Positions 34,977 through 43,980 of a DNA stretch of 64,000 nt are shown piece by piece. Below the pieces are notes generated by a model. It saw only the letters and a list, made by a program, of their open reading frames with translations. It did no database searches and was not told the origin of the DNA. Numbering within the stretch: the stretch's first letter is position 1; every line of letters starts with the position of its first letter. Source of the stretch: JANNNF01 sp963772935 (GTDB lineage Bacteria > Pseudomonadota > Alphaproteobacteria > Rhodobacterales > Rhodobacteraceae). Location of the stretch: positions 372,001-436,000 of the forward strand of contig CAVYZK010000009.1 of the NCBI GenBank assembly GCA_963772935.1, in the 5' to 3' direction. A program made the position numbers and the translations under genes.

Positions 34977-37019
34977 TCACCCTCTGCGCCGTTTGCGCCC
35001 GCCATCTGCGCCGGTGCCTGCGGTGTTGAAGGATACATCGGGCAGCGTCACGATCTTGGATAGTTCCGGGAAAGGGTCCACCGCGTTCGGGATCGCACAG
35101 GCGTTGACGAAATGTTCCTGAAAGCGCGGCTCGATGGCGGTCTCGACCTTATGAATGTCATGCACGGTCGCCTCGATCGCGTTGCGGGACGCCACGTTGC
35201 ACAGCGCAATCCGCGCGCCAGTGCCCGCCGCGTTGCCCGCGCTGACCACCTTGCTGAGGTGGACGTCCGGGATCATCCCCAGCACCATCGCGTGTTTGGG
35301 GCTGATATGGGCCCCAAACGCCCCCGCCAGTGTGACTTTCTCGACAGTCTCGACGCCCATCTCATCCATCAGCAGCTTGGCCCCGGCATACAAAGCCGCC
35401 TTCGCCAGTTGGATCGCGCGGATATCGCCCAGCGTCACCATGATGCGCGGGCCGCCATTGGCGCGGCCATCATGCAGCACATAGCTGTGCGTGCGCCCAA
35501 AGGCGATGCAGCGCGCACTGCCTGTCTGATCGGGGCTGCCGATCAGGCCGACCTGATCCACCAGCCCCGCCATCCGCATTTCCGCCACGGCCTCGATTAT
35601 TCCCGACCCGCAGATGCCGGTGATGCCCGAGGTGGCGATTGCGGCCTCAAAGCCTGCATCGGTGGACCAGAGGTCTGACCCGATCACCTTGAAGCGCGGC
35701 TCTTTGGTGACAACATCAATCTCGACCCGCTCAATCGCGCCCGGAGCCGCCCGCTGGCCCGAACTGATCTGCGCGCCTTCAAACGCGGGGCCAGTGGGGC
35801 TGGAACAGGCCAGCACGCGGGTTTTATTGCCAAGCAGCAATTCGGCATTGGTGCCGACATCCACGATCAGCACCATATCGTCGGACTTGCCAGGTTCTTC
35901 GGACAAAGCCACCGCCGCACAATCCGCCCCCACATGGCCCGCAATACAGGGCAGCACATAAACCCGTGCCGCGCGGTTGATGTTGGACAGGTCCAGATCG
36001 CGGGCATCCAGCGACATCGCGCCCGAGGTGGCCAACGCAAACGGGGCTTGCCCCAACTCGACCGGATCAATCCCCAGCAGCAGATGGTGCATCACAGGGT
36101 TGCAGACAAAGACCACCTCGAAAATCGCCTTCGGGTCCACCGATGCCTCAACCGCAATGGACGCAGCCAGCGCATTGATCGCCTCCCGCACCGCGCGGGT
36201 CATTTCCACATCGCCACCCGGGTTCATCATGGCATAGCTGACCCGGCTCATCAGGTCTTCGCCAAAGCGGATTTGCGGGTTCATCAACCCGCTGGAGGCA
36301 AGCACCGCCCCGTCACGCAGATCGCACAGATGGGCGGCGATGGTGGTGGACCCAAGGTCGATGGCAAGCCCGTACGCCGTGCCGTCATGAAACCCCGGCC
36401 AGATTTCCAGAATCCGGGGGGCCGCATCATGGTTGCCCTTGTGCAGGGCCACGGTGATCTTCCACTCGCCCTTGCGCAGCACCTGTTGCAGACGGCGCAG
36501 AATGGCCAGATCGGCGGTCGCGCCATCCATCTGCCATTGGTCCCGCAACGCCTTGACGACGCGTTCAAAATCGCCCGATGGCTCGTGCATGTCGGGCTCG
36601 TCCACCTCGATGAACAGCAACCGCGTGGCTGGGTCCATCACGATGTCGCGCTGCGTGGCGGATTTGCGGATCACCTGCTTGTGGACCTGGCTTTCCGGCG
36701 GCACGTCGATGACAACGTCGCCCATCACCTTGGCCTGACAGCCCAGGCGACGGCCATCCAGCATGCCGCGTTTGGATTTGTAGCGTTCTTCCACCGCGTT
36801 CCATTCCGACAGGGCGTCGTCATCGACATGCACGCCGTGCTTGGAAAACTCGCCATATCCGGGGCTGATCTGGCATTTCGAACAAATGCCGCGCCCGCCG
36901 CAGACAGAATCCAGATCAACCCCCAACTGCCGCGCGGCGGTCAGCACGGGCGTGCCAAGTGCAAAACGGCCCCGCTTGCCAGAGGGCGTAAAGATGACCA
37001 GCGCGTCTTCGGTATTCAC
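34977..37019 (-). CDS. ASKHA-domain ferredoxin protein, corrinoid reactivator (RamA/RACo-like)
   Basis: 680-residue protein reducing inactive cob(II)alamin with ATP. An N-terminal 2Fe-2S ferredoxin (CGGRGICSKCQ and a further cysteine in LGCQAKV) is followed by a linker and an actin-like ATPase: YGLAIDLGSTTIAAHLCDL, LIVDVGTNAELLLGNK, GICGSGIIEAVAEM. I choose GTG 37019 (NTEDALVIFTPSGKRGRFAL), which overlaps the LtrA stop as GTGA; ATG 37058 would add 13 residues inside LtrA. The same operon encodes a pterin-binding methyltransferase and a MetF-like reductase. This supports a role in keeping a cobalamin methionine synthase active, as reported for RamA-like proteins in roseobacters. Confidence 0.88.
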   Translation of the reverse strand: MNTEDALVIFTPSGKRGRFALGTPVLTAARQLGVDLDSVCGGRGICSKCQISPGYGEFSKHGVHVDDDALSEWNAVEERYKSKRGMLDGRRLGCQAKVMGDVVIDVPPESQVHKQVIRKSATQRDIVMDPATRLLFIEVDEPDMHEPSGDFERVVKALRDQWQMDGATADLAILRRLQQVLRKGEWKITVALHKGNHDAAPRILEIWPGFHDGTAYGLAIDLGSTTIAAHLCDLRDGAVLASSGLMNPQIRFGEDLMSRVSYAMMNPGGDVEMTRAVREAINALAASIAVEASVDPKAIFEVVFVCNPVMHHLLLGIDPVELGQAPFALATSGAMSLDARDLDLSNINRAARVYVLPCIAGHVGADCAAVALSEEPGKSDDMVLIVDVGTNAELLLGNKTRVLACSSPTGPAFEGAQISSGQRAAPGAIERVEIDVVTKEPRFKVIGSDLWSTDAGFEAAIATSGITGICGSGIIEAVAEMRMAGLVDQVGLIGSPDQTGSARCIAFGRTHSYVLHDGRANGGPRIMVTLGDIRAIQLAKAALYAGAKLLMDEMGVETVEKVTLAGAFGAHISPKHAMVLGMIPDVHLSKVVSAGNAAGTGARIALCNVASRNAIEATVHDIHKVETAIEPRFQEHFVNACAIPNAVDPFPELSKIVTLPDVSFNTAGTGADGGRKRRRG

Positions 37020-38174
37020 GGGTGATGTCCTTTGGAAGGGGTCAGGGGCACGCGCCACAGCATGGTGGCAACCATGATGGCGGCAAAAATCAGCGGCTCG
37101 GTGGTCAGGGCCGTGGCAACAAGTATGGCGGCAGCCCCCACCGGCAAGGCCAAGGCGCGATTGCCAAGGTCCATGTAGCGATCACGCACCGCCCACAGGG
37201 CCAGCAGCGCCAAGACCAGCGGACCACCGGCAAACCAACTTACAACGGCAGGCGAGGCTTTGGAATGGTGGGTCAGCAGGTCGAAATAGGCGGCAAACCC
37301 GGCCCCCATCAGGGATATCGACGAAAAGATGAAGAAGTGCCCGTAACCCCATATGAAGGTTCGCGAAAAGTCATCCTTCACCAGATGCTGGTCTTCGGCA
37401 AAGTAGATCCACCAATAGGCAAACACGATGATCATCGAGGCAAGCCCCAGCTTCATCAGCCCGAAATCCAGCACGCCGTCAAACTGGCTGCCAAAGGTCA
37501 GCGCAATCGCCAGCAGCACCTCACCCAGCACGATGATGGTCAGCAGGCCATAGCGTTCCACGATGTGATGGCGGTGAAACGGGGTGCGACCGGCCTTTTC
37601 GGCCCAGACCGGCACCAGAAACTCCCATGCGAAAACGGCAAGTCCCAGCCCCAGAAACAGGCCGGTGCCCGGTGCGACCCAGAACCACAGCAACGTCCAC
37701 AACACCTGCGCCAAGGTCACGCCAAAGGCATAGCGCAGGCAGGTTGTGCGAAGGGCGGGGTTATGGGACGGCAGCGCGCAGCCACAGCCCGATCATGCCG
37801 ACCCGCATCACGATCCACCCGACAATGCCCAGTGAAAAGTTAAGCGTTTCAAAGATATAGGTGATGCCGCCCGCAAAGATCAGCGTGCCGGTCATGGTGA
37901 TCAGCACCAGAACCCGGTACATCGCATCATCATTGTCAAACGCTGATCCGAACCAGGTAAAGTTCATCCACGACCACCACAGCGCCATGAACATGAACAC
38001 GAAATTCGGCAACATCTCGGCCCCGTGCCCCGCCGATATCGCATGATGAAATCCGGCGGTCAGGGATGCCACGCCGATCACGATCACCAGATCGAACAGC
38101 AGTTCAAGCTGTGTCGAAATCCGGTGCGGCTGATGCGGATCGCGCACCACCATCGGGGTCAGGTTCAGAGTCAT
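37016..38174 (-). pseudogene. LtrA (low temperature requirement A) membrane protein, split by a one-base insertion
   Basis: Polytopic LtrA-family protein. The first part starts MTLNLTPMVVRDPHQPHRIS and ends prematurely at WLRAAVP; the second frame continues HNPALRTTCLRYAFGVTLAQ. An extra C (+ strand) at about 37769 explains the break; without it the span is 386 codons (385 residues), normal length with about 10 TM helices. The family function is unclear. It overlaps the RACo gene by 4 bases and lies 46 bases after the cupin gene. May be an assembly error. Confidence 0.82.
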
Positions 38175-38220
38175 GGCAAACGCTCCAGCAAACGGGCGAC
38201 GCGGGTCTGGCGCGGCTTGG

Positions 38221-38622
38221 TCAATTCAGCGCCGTATTCGGAGGAACAAAGGTATAGGCGATGTCCTCAAACCGGTCAGCCGCAAAGACATAGAAATAGC
38301 GCACCCGCTGGTCAACCGGGGCGATGCCATGCACCGCGTTGGACGGGATGAAAATCGCCACACCGGGGGCAAGACGGCACGGGGTGCCGTTCACCATCAC
38401 GGTGGTTTCGCCTTCAACGCCGAAATACACCTCGGGTTCGGCATGGTGGTGCAGGGCGAAATCATCGCCGGGCTCCAGTGTCGCCACGCCGCAGACCATC
38501 GAATCCGTCGCAGTGACCCCGGCAGAAAACAGCGTTTGCCAACAGATCGACCCGCGAGCTGGGGTGTCCCAGCCCTCGGGTTCTAATGCTGCCAGATCAC
38601 GCAAGACGGCTGGGGGCCGCAT
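38221..38622 (-). CDS. Cupin domain protein
   Basis: 133-residue single cupin. Metal-ligand motifs are seen: FALHHHAEPEVYFGVEGE (first box with HHH and E) and FIPSNAVHGIAPVD (second box with His). GEGETTV-like features resemble sugar- or small-acid-binding cupins such as dimethylsulfoniopropionate-lyase-like folds, but no assignment is possible. Its start is 3 bases from the methyltransferase stop, so it belongs to the same transcript. Confidence 0.8.
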   Translation of the reverse strand: MRPPAVLRDLAALEPEGWDTPARGSICWQTLFSAGVTATDSMVCGVATLEPGDDFALHHHAEPEVYFGVEGETTVMVNGTPCRLAPGVAIFIPSNAVHGIAPVDQRVRYFYVFAADRFEDIAYTFVPPNTALN

Positions 38623-38625
38623 CGG

Positions 38626-39618
38626 TTAGCCCCGCGAGCGTCCGGCGCGGCCACCGGACCGCCCGCCACGCCCACCGGCCGCCGCCGCCTCGGAAGAGGC
38701 CTCGGCAAAGGTGCGCCCGCCTTCGACCGCTTCCAGCACGCGGCTGAACCGGATCCACTCGCCGCCATTGGCATCGTGGTTCATCAGGAAGTTGGCGGCG
38801 CGGATCGCCTCCATTTCCACCTGACGGACCGGGTTCATGATCGCCGATGTCATGCCAGCACCAATCGCCATCGGCAGGAAGGCCGCGTTGATGCCGTGGC
38901 GGTGCGGCAGGCCAAAGCTGATGTTGCTGGCGCCGCAGGTGGTGTTCACGCCCAGCTCATCGCGCAAACGACGCACGAGTGTAAACACCTGCTGGCCCGC
39001 AGACCCCATCGCGCCCACCGGCATCACCAGCGGGTCCACCACGATGTCATGCGCCGGGATGCCGTAATCGGCGGCCCGCTGCACGATCTTTTTCGCCACG
39101 GCAAAGCGCACATCGGGGTCTTCCGAAATGCCGGTATCGTCGTTGGAAATCGCCACCACCGGCACGTTGTATTTCTTGACCAGCGGCAGAACCAGTTCCA
39201 TCCGCTCCTCCTCACCCGTCACCGAGTTCAGCAGGGGGCGGCCTTCACAGGCCATCAGACCGGATTCCAAAGCACCCGGAACCGAGCTGTCAATGCACAG
39301 CGGTGCATCGGTGATCGCCTGAATCCGCAGGATCAGTTCGCGCATCAGCGGCGGTTCGACAAAGTTGTTGTCGGCGTAACGCGGGTCGGTCGCCATCTTG
39401 TTGGTGAACACAGCGCCCGAGTTCACATCCAGAACCATCGCCCCGCAGGCCACCTGTTCCAGCGCGTCTTTCAACACGGTCTCAAAATTCCCGGCCTCAA
39501 GTTCGGCGGCCAGCTTCTTGCGGCCGGTCGGGTTGATCCGTTCGCCGATCACGCAAAAGGGTTCGTCAAAACCGATGACAACGGTTTTCGTCTTGGATTC
39601 TATGACGGTACGGGTCAT
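38626..39618 (-). CDS. Methyltetrahydrofolate-binding methyltransferase (split-MetH / AcsE type)
   Basis: 330-residue pterin-binding TIM barrel. Motifs: FCVIGERINPTGRKKLA, MVLDVNSGAVF, CIDSSVPGALE, ISNDDTGISEDPDVR, CGASNISFGLPHRHG. It would transfer the methyl of 5-methyl-THF to a corrinoid. The C-terminus has an unusual Gly/Arg tail (GGRGGRSGGRAGRSRG). In Phaeobacter-type bacteria a three-part methionine synthase uses such a stand-alone folate domain with a RamA-like activator, both present here; the corrinoid and homocysteine-binding parts are not in the window. Confidence 0.88.
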   Translation of the reverse strand: MTRTVIESKTKTVVIGFDEPFCVIGERINPTGRKKLAAELEAGNFETVLKDALEQVACGAMVLDVNSGAVFTNKMATDPRYADNNFVEPPLMRELILRIQAITDAPLCIDSSVPGALESGLMACEGRPLLNSVTGEEERMELVLPLVKKYNVPVVAISNDDTGISEDPDVRFAVAKKIVQRAADYGIPAHDIVVDPLVMPVGAMGSAGQQVFTLVRRLRDELGVNTTCGASNISFGLPHRHGINAAFLPMAIGAGMTSAIMNPVRQVEMEAIRAANFLMNHDANGGEWIRFSRVLEAVEGGRTFAEASSEAAAAGGRGGRSGGRAGRSRG

Positions 39619-39633
39619 TCTTAAACCTTTTTC

Positions 39634-40554
39634 TTAAGTACGCGAGGCCGGAACGCCCGATGCGCCGCCATGATCAGTGGCCCAGGCAGCATTCGTCTTG
39701 ATGCCACCAAGGGGGAAGAAATGGACCTGTTCGATCCCGAAGTCAGGGTTCGCCGCCTTATGCGCCGCCAAGGCGGTGATCACATCCGTCGGCTCGTAGG
39801 GCAGCAGCAGTTTCGTCACATCCATCGCCCGTTTTTGCAACACGCGCAAGGAGGGGCCGACACCGCAGGCGATGGCGAATTTGATCAGGGTTTGCAGCTT
39901 GGCGGGGCCTGCCACACCAATATGGATCGGCAGTTTGATGCCCTCAGTTGCCAGACGGTTGGCCCAGGCGATCACCGGCTCTGCGTCAAAGCAGAACTGC
40001 GTCGCAATCGCCATTTCGGCGTCCGAACGATCAGCAAAGGCCTGCTTCCACTTCAGCGCCTGCAAGACGATGGCATCGCCGCCGTTCTTGTCGATGTCCT
40101 TGTTGCCTTCCGGGTGGCCCGCCACGTGCAGCCGCTTGAACCCGTCGAACAATCCGGTCTCGATCATCTGCATCGAACTGTCGAAATCACCGGCGGGGGT
40201 ATTCACGCCGCCACCCAGCAGCAAGGCCTGCGTCACGTTCGCCTCGCCCTGATAGCGGGCGATCCAGTCGGCGAGGTCAGCCTTGGACGGGATGATGCGG
40301 GCCGGGAAATGCGGCATCACCTCGAACCCTTCGCCATTGATCCGCTTGGCGGTGGCGACCATATCCTCGATCGGCGTGCCCTCGATATGGGCGATATAGA
40401 CGCGCGTGCCGCGTGGCAGCAGGTCGCGGAAGCTTTCCACCTTTTCGGCGGTGCGCGGCATCACCTCGATGGAATAGCCCTGCAAGAACGCCTCGACCTG
40501 CGCAGTCGCTGTCGGGGCAGGGGCCGCATCGCGGCGGAAATTGAACAGGGCCAT
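39634..40554 (-). CDS. Methylenetetrahydrofolate reductase-like protein
   Basis: 306-residue flavin-dependent TIM barrel of the MetF superfamily: SIEVMPRTAEKVESFRDLL, VYIAHIEGTPIEDMVATAKR, ATQFCFDAEPVIAWANRL, LPIHIGVAGPAKLQTLIKFA. It would supply 5-methyl-THF to the adjacent methyltransferase. ATG 40554 (MALFNFRRDAAP) is preferred over the longer frame from 40602, which overlaps the preceding gene. It diverges from E. coli MetF, as expected for the type clustered with stand-alone folate methyltransferases. Confidence 0.88.
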   Translation of the reverse strand: MALFNFRRDAAPAPTATAQVEAFLQGYSIEVMPRTAEKVESFRDLLPRGTRVYIAHIEGTPIEDMVATAKRINGEGFEVMPHFPARIIPSKADLADWIARYQGEANVTQALLLGGGVNTPAGDFDSSMQMIETGLFDGFKRLHVAGHPEGNKDIDKNGGDAIVLQALKWKQAFADRSDAEMAIATQFCFDAEPVIAWANRLATEGIKLPIHIGVAGPAKLQTLIKFAIACGVGPSLRVLQKRAMDVTKLLLPYEPTDVITALAAHKAANPDFGIEQVHFFPLGGIKTNAAWATDHGGASGVPASRT

Positions 40555-40573
40555 CGAAGTCTCCGTTAAGGGG

Positions 40574-40876
40574 TCAGGCCTGCGCCCAGCCCATCGCATC
40601 AATCAGGGTTTTCAGGCGGGCAGTGTCGTATTCAGCCTCCAGCCGTGCGGCCTCGGCCTTCGCCACATCGGGGGCGTCGCCCTCCACCGCGTAAGGCGGG
40701 GCCTTGCGCCATTCGGCCAGATAGCTGTCGCTGTCTTTCGCGCCGATCTTCATGGCGCAGCGGTCAATGGCCTGCTCAAACCGTTCCGTCAGTTGCACCT
40801 TGGACCCGGACCGGCCCTTGCCAACGATCACCTGCGCCGGAATATCGCGCCAATACACAATCGTCACATCTGCCAT
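40574..40876 (-). CDS. Virulence_fact family small protein
   Basis: 100-residue protein matching the Virulence_fact family (PF13769 as I recall): VTIVYWRDIPAQVIVGKGRS then VQLTERFEQAIDRCAMKIGA and YLAEWRKAP. Despite the name there is no evidence for virulence; in Rhodobacterales it occurs with MetF-like and folate-methyltransferase genes, as here. First gene of the leftward operon, 19 bases before metF. Confidence 0.8.
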   Translation of the reverse strand: MADVTIVYWRDIPAQVIVGKGRSGSKVQLTERFEQAIDRCAMKIGAKDSDSYLAEWRKAPPYAVEGDAPDVAKAEAARLEAEYDTARLKTLIDAMGWAQA

Positions 40877-40957
40877 TGGCCCGATTCCCCACCTGCTTTA
40901 CACCCGTTGATAGTCGTGAGGCCGCGACAGCCGATGTCGGTTTTCGACATGGCGCGC

Positions 40958-40987
40958 GCGCTATGCGACCCCGGCAGCCCATAGCGC
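40958..40987. repeat. Inverted repeat upstream of the methyl-transfer operon
   Basis: GCGCTATG (40958-40965) and CATAGCGC (40980-40987) form a perfect 8-base stem with a 14-base GC-rich loop, 82 bases upstream of the first gene of the leftward operon. It could be part of a 5' leader structure. I could not fit it to a SAM, SAH or cobalamin riboswitch consensus. Confidence 0.4.
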
Positions 40988-41131
40988 ATTTTCTGTGCCG
41001 ATGCGATGCCGCCCAAGCTGAAAACGCTTCATGCAGATCATGCGACGGATTGATGTCCCAAGCCTGCATCGCGGCTTGCACGTCCGGGGCATCGGCACTA
41101 CCCTTATCCTCAACCATATTGGAGGGCGATT

Positions 41132-42271
41132 ATGACGCCCGAGCGTCCCCGAGGGGCGGACGCAAAACTTGCGCCGGTCGAGATGTCTGATGGCATTTCC
41201 CCGTCGGTTGACCCGTTGGCCCCTGCCGACCCCGGCCCTGCGCTGTACGCGGCACTGGATCTGGGAACCAACAGTTGCCGCATGCTGATTGCCCAACCGC
41301 GGGGCAGTCAGTTTCAGGTGCTGGACAGCTTTTCCAAGACCGTGCAGCTTGGCGCGGGGCTGGAGGCATCGGGACGCCTGTCGCGCGCTTCAATGGGGCG
41401 TACGATTCAGGCCCTGCGGATTTGCAGCAAGAAGATCGAAAAACACGGCGTGCGTCGGATGCGGCTGGTGGCAACTGAGGCTTGCCGCCGCGCCAAGAAC
41501 GCCAAGGAGTTTATCAAGCAGGTGCGCCGCGAAACCGGCCTCTCGATGGAAATCATCGCGCCTGAGGAGGAAGCCCGTCTGGCGGTGATTTCCTGCGCGC
41601 CACTGGTCAGCCCAAAAACTGAACAATTGCTGGTGGTCGATATCGGCGGCGGGTCCACCGAACTGGTGTGGATCGATTTGTCCGCCGTCGCGCCCGATGA
41701 CCGGCCCAAGGCCATCATGCGCCTGCACATGGGCTTCAATGCCCAGGGCGAAGGGGCGGTGGCGCGGGTGGTGGACTGGATTTCGGTGCCCTTGGGGGTG
41801 GCCACCCTCAAAGACCAGTTCATTGATGTGGAAGATGACGCCGCTCGGTTCGCCCTGATGTCGTGGTTTTTTGAGGAAAACCTGTCCAGCTTCAGCCCCT
41901 ATAACGCGCAGAACCCGCGCGAAGGGTTTCAGATCATCGGCACCTCTGGCACGGTTACCACGGTGGCCGCCAGTTTCCTGAACCTGCGCCGCTATGACCG
42001 CACCAAGGTGGATGGGTTGCAGATGTCATCCGACCAGATCGACTTTGTAATCCGCGAATACCTGTCGCTTGGCCCCGAAGGCCGCCGCACCGATCCGCGC
42101 ATCGGGCGCGACCGTCATGCGTTGATCATGTCAGGTGCGGCTATCCTTCAGGCGCTGATGCGGGTATGGCCAACCGATCGCCTGTCGGTGGCCGACCGTG
42201 GCCTGCGCGAGGGGCTGCTTTATGCACAGATGAGCGCGGATGGCGTTCTGGAAGACGGACCGTATACATGA
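41132..42271 (+). CDS. Ppx/GppA phosphatase
   Basis: 379-residue exopolyphosphatase/guanosine-pentaphosphate phosphatase family protein. ASKHA motifs: YAALDLGTNSCRMLIAQP, GLEASGRLSRASM, VVDIGGGSTELVWID and GTSGTVTTVAASFL. It lacks the long C-terminal HD region of E. coli Ppx, as is usual in alphaproteobacteria. GGAGGG precedes ATG 41132. The stop overlaps the rlmE start (ATGA), a pairing often seen in this group. Confidence 0.92.
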   Translation: MTPERPRGADAKLAPVEMSDGISPSVDPLAPADPGPALYAALDLGTNSCRMLIAQPRGSQFQVLDSFSKTVQLGAGLEASGRLSRASMGRTIQALRICSKKIEKHGVRRMRLVATEACRRAKNAKEFIKQVRRETGLSMEIIAPEEEARLAVISCAPLVSPKTEQLLVVDIGGGSTELVWIDLSAVAPDDRPKAIMRLHMGFNAQGEGAVARVVDWISVPLGVATLKDQFIDVEDDAARFALMSWFFEENLSSFSPYNAQNPREGFQIIGTSGTVTTVAASFLNLRRYDRTKVDGLQMSSDQIDFVIREYLSLGPEGRRTDPRIGRDRHALIMSGAAILQALMRVWPTDRLSVADRGLREGLLYAQMSADGVLEDGPYT

Positions 42272-43029
42272 CTGAAAAACCATCAGCCCCGAAAAACACC
42301 TCTGGCCGCGGCCAGCGTGAACTCCGCGTGCGGGTGAAAACCGCCAAGGGGCGCAAGCTCTCCTCCACCCTGTGGCTGGAGCGGCAGTTGAACGACCCTT
42401 ACGTGATCCGCGCCAAGAAGGAAGGGTTCCGGGGACGGGCGGCCTACAAGATTTCTGAGCTTGATGACAAGTTCGGCTTTCTGAAACCGGGCTGCCGGGT
42501 GGTCGATCTGGGCTGCGCGCCGGGGGGCTGGTGTCAGGTGGCCGTGACCCGGGTGAATGCGCTTGGGGAACGGGTCAATAAACCGAAGGGCACCGTGCTG
42601 GGGGTGGACCTGCAAGAGATCGAACCGATTGCCGGGGCCGAGATTCACCAACTCGATTTTCTGGACGACGCGGCGGATGGGCTGGTCAAGGGCTGGCTTG
42701 GTGGACGCGCCGATGTGGTGATGAGCGATATGGCGGCGGCAAGTTCGGGCCACAAGGGCACCGACCACCTGCGCATCATCGCGCTGTGCGAGGCGGCGGC
42801 CTATTTCGCCTTTGACGTGCTGGAGGTGGGCGGCACCTTTGTCGCCAAGGTTCTGGCGGGCGGGGCGGAACAGGAATTGCAGGCTTTGTTGAAGAAGAAC
42901 TTCGACAAGGTGGCAAATGTGAAACCGGGGGCCAGCCGGGCCGACAGTTCGGAAAAGTTTGTGGTCGCCATGGGCTATCGCGGGCAGCCGGTGCCCGAAA
43001 CGGACCCGCAGGCCGATCCAGAGGCGTGA
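42268..43029 (+). CDS. rlmE: 23S rRNA U2552 2'-O-methyltransferase
   Basis: 253-residue FtsJ/RrmJ-type enzyme. SAM motif VVDLGCAPGGWCQVAV and the K-D-K-E tetrad regions (FRGRAAYKISELDDKF; DVVMSDMAAASSGHK; GGTFVAKVL; SEKFVVAMGYR) are all present. N- and C-terminal extensions are short and hydrophilic. ATG 42268 overlaps the ppx stop; the longer frame from 42166 is a shadow. Followed by a bidirectional terminator. Confidence 0.94.
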   Translation: MTEKPSAPKNTSGRGQRELRVRVKTAKGRKLSSTLWLERQLNDPYVIRAKKEGFRGRAAYKISELDDKFGFLKPGCRVVDLGCAPGGWCQVAVTRVNALGERVNKPKGTVLGVDLQEIEPIAGAEIHQLDFLDDAADGLVKGWLGGRADVVMSDMAAASSGHKGTDHLRIIALCEAAAYFAFDVLEVGGTFVAKVLAGGAEQELQALLKKNFDKVANVKPGASRADSSEKFVVAMGYRGQPVPETDPQADPEA

Positions 43030-43036
43030 CGAAACG

Positions 43037-43064
43037 AAAAGGGCACCCCGCAGGATGCCCTTTT
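43037..43064. terminator. Bidirectional terminator between rlmE and the M15 peptidase gene
   Basis: AAAAGGGCA (43037-43045) pairs with TGCCCTTTT (43056-43064). The A-run before and T-run after serve both convergent transcripts. Confidence 0.88.
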
Positions 43065-43089
43065 CAGGAAACAATCGGAAAGGCTCGTG

Positions 43090-43659
43090 TCAGCCGCCCC
43101 AGGTGCGCACTGGGCCGCAATCCATGTGTACGAAGTTCGACCGCGAATAACGCCCGACACCGCCCGAATTGCAGGTCGCCGCTGCCTTGGCCATCTGGCC
43201 AACCGACCGCGATTTCAACCGCAGGTCAGCCGCCTGACCCACCATATGCAGGGAATGCTTGGCAACGCCGCGCGATTTGGACCGCAGCATCGCATTGGTC
43301 GCGGGGCTGCGATAGCCCGACAGCAGCATGTAGGGTTCCTTCACATCCAGCAGCCGGTGCGAGGCCGCCAGAATATCCAGATTGCGCGGGTCGATCTTGA
43401 TGGTGTCGTTCGACCGCCAGTCACGCATGAAGTAGTTGATTTCTTTCAGAACTTCCGGGATGTATTCGCCGTCGATCCAGTAGATCGTATCGACGCTTTC
43501 CCCAGTCCTGCCCGAGTACATCTTGACGCGGCGGATATCACCAGCGCCTTTCAGCAGCCCGAATGCGTTGGAGTATGTCGGCGCTGCGATAACGGCTGTC
43601 GCAGCAAAAACCCCAAGCAGCCCGCGCCGCGTGATCCCAGCAGTGTTCAGTAGTGTCAT
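43090..43659 (-). CDS. DUF882 / M15-type murein peptidase (MepK/YcbK-like)
   Basis: 189-residue exported zinc peptidase. A Tat-like signal (ITRRGLLGVFAATAVIAAPT) precedes the M15A core: YMLLSGYRSPATNAML, KHSLHMVGQAADLRL (zinc His and Asp) and NFVHMDCGPVRTWGG (last zinc His). E. coli MepK cleaves 3-3 cross-links made by L,D-transpeptidases; here the gene is divergent from an L,D-transpeptidase, as E. coli ycbK neighbours ycbB. Activity is inferred from family and synteny. Confidence 0.88.
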   Translation of the reverse strand: MTLLNTAGITRRGLLGVFAATAVIAAPTYSNAFGLLKGAGDIRRVKMYSGRTGESVDTIYWIDGEYIPEVLKEINYFMRDWRSNDTIKIDPRNLDILAASHRLLDVKEPYMLLSGYRSPATNAMLRSKSRGVAKHSLHMVGQAADLRLKSRSVGQMAKAAATCNSGGVGRYSRSNFVHMDCGPVRTWGG

Positions 43660-43980
43660 ATTTGCGCCTGTCCCAGCTCGTCTTCGACTGCCTCACGGGC
43701 AGTTTCTATGCAACTTCATCCCCAAGTGCCCGATTGTTATGGCACAAGACGAATCGAAGCCCAAGCCTAGAATCCCCGCGTTGTGGCAGTAGAGCGGCAA
43801 TCGGCAAAAAATTGCTGAAAGCAGGGAACCCGTCGGCCATGAATTGCCCCACAATCTGTTTCGCATTTGGCGCAAATTGGTGGGGATCAGGGGGAGCCGA
43901 CACGTTTGTGAATGGACAGTTCACAGAAATTCGCAAACTGTTGATAAGAGCTTAGATGATTTCACGAACCCGAGGATACC
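43660..43980. other. 321-base divergent intergenic region
   Basis: No plausible coding frame. It holds the starts of the M15 peptidase and L,D-transpeptidase transcripts. TGTGAA (43906-43911) and TTCACA (43919-43924) form an inverted repeat spaced by 7 bases just upstream of the rightward promoter, a possible regulator site. Confidence 0.6.
43919..43947 (+). promoter_or_regulatory. Candidate promoter of the L,D-transpeptidase gene
   Basis: TTCACA at 43919-43924 and GATAAG at 43942-43947, spaced 17 bases, lie 33 bases before the start codon. The -35 overlaps one arm of the TGTGAA-N7-TTCACA repeat. Confidence 0.4.

Noticed and set aside
40776..41117. Minus-strand frame starting MVEDKGSADAPDVQAAMQAW before the methyl-transfer operon
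   Set aside because: The first 30 residues look protein-like, but there is no ribosome binding site and the frame overlaps the Virulence_fact gene; the rest looks random.
40877..41131. SAM or cobalamin riboswitch
   Set aside because: Hairpins are present but I could not match any conserved core such as a B12 box; kept only as a structured leader.
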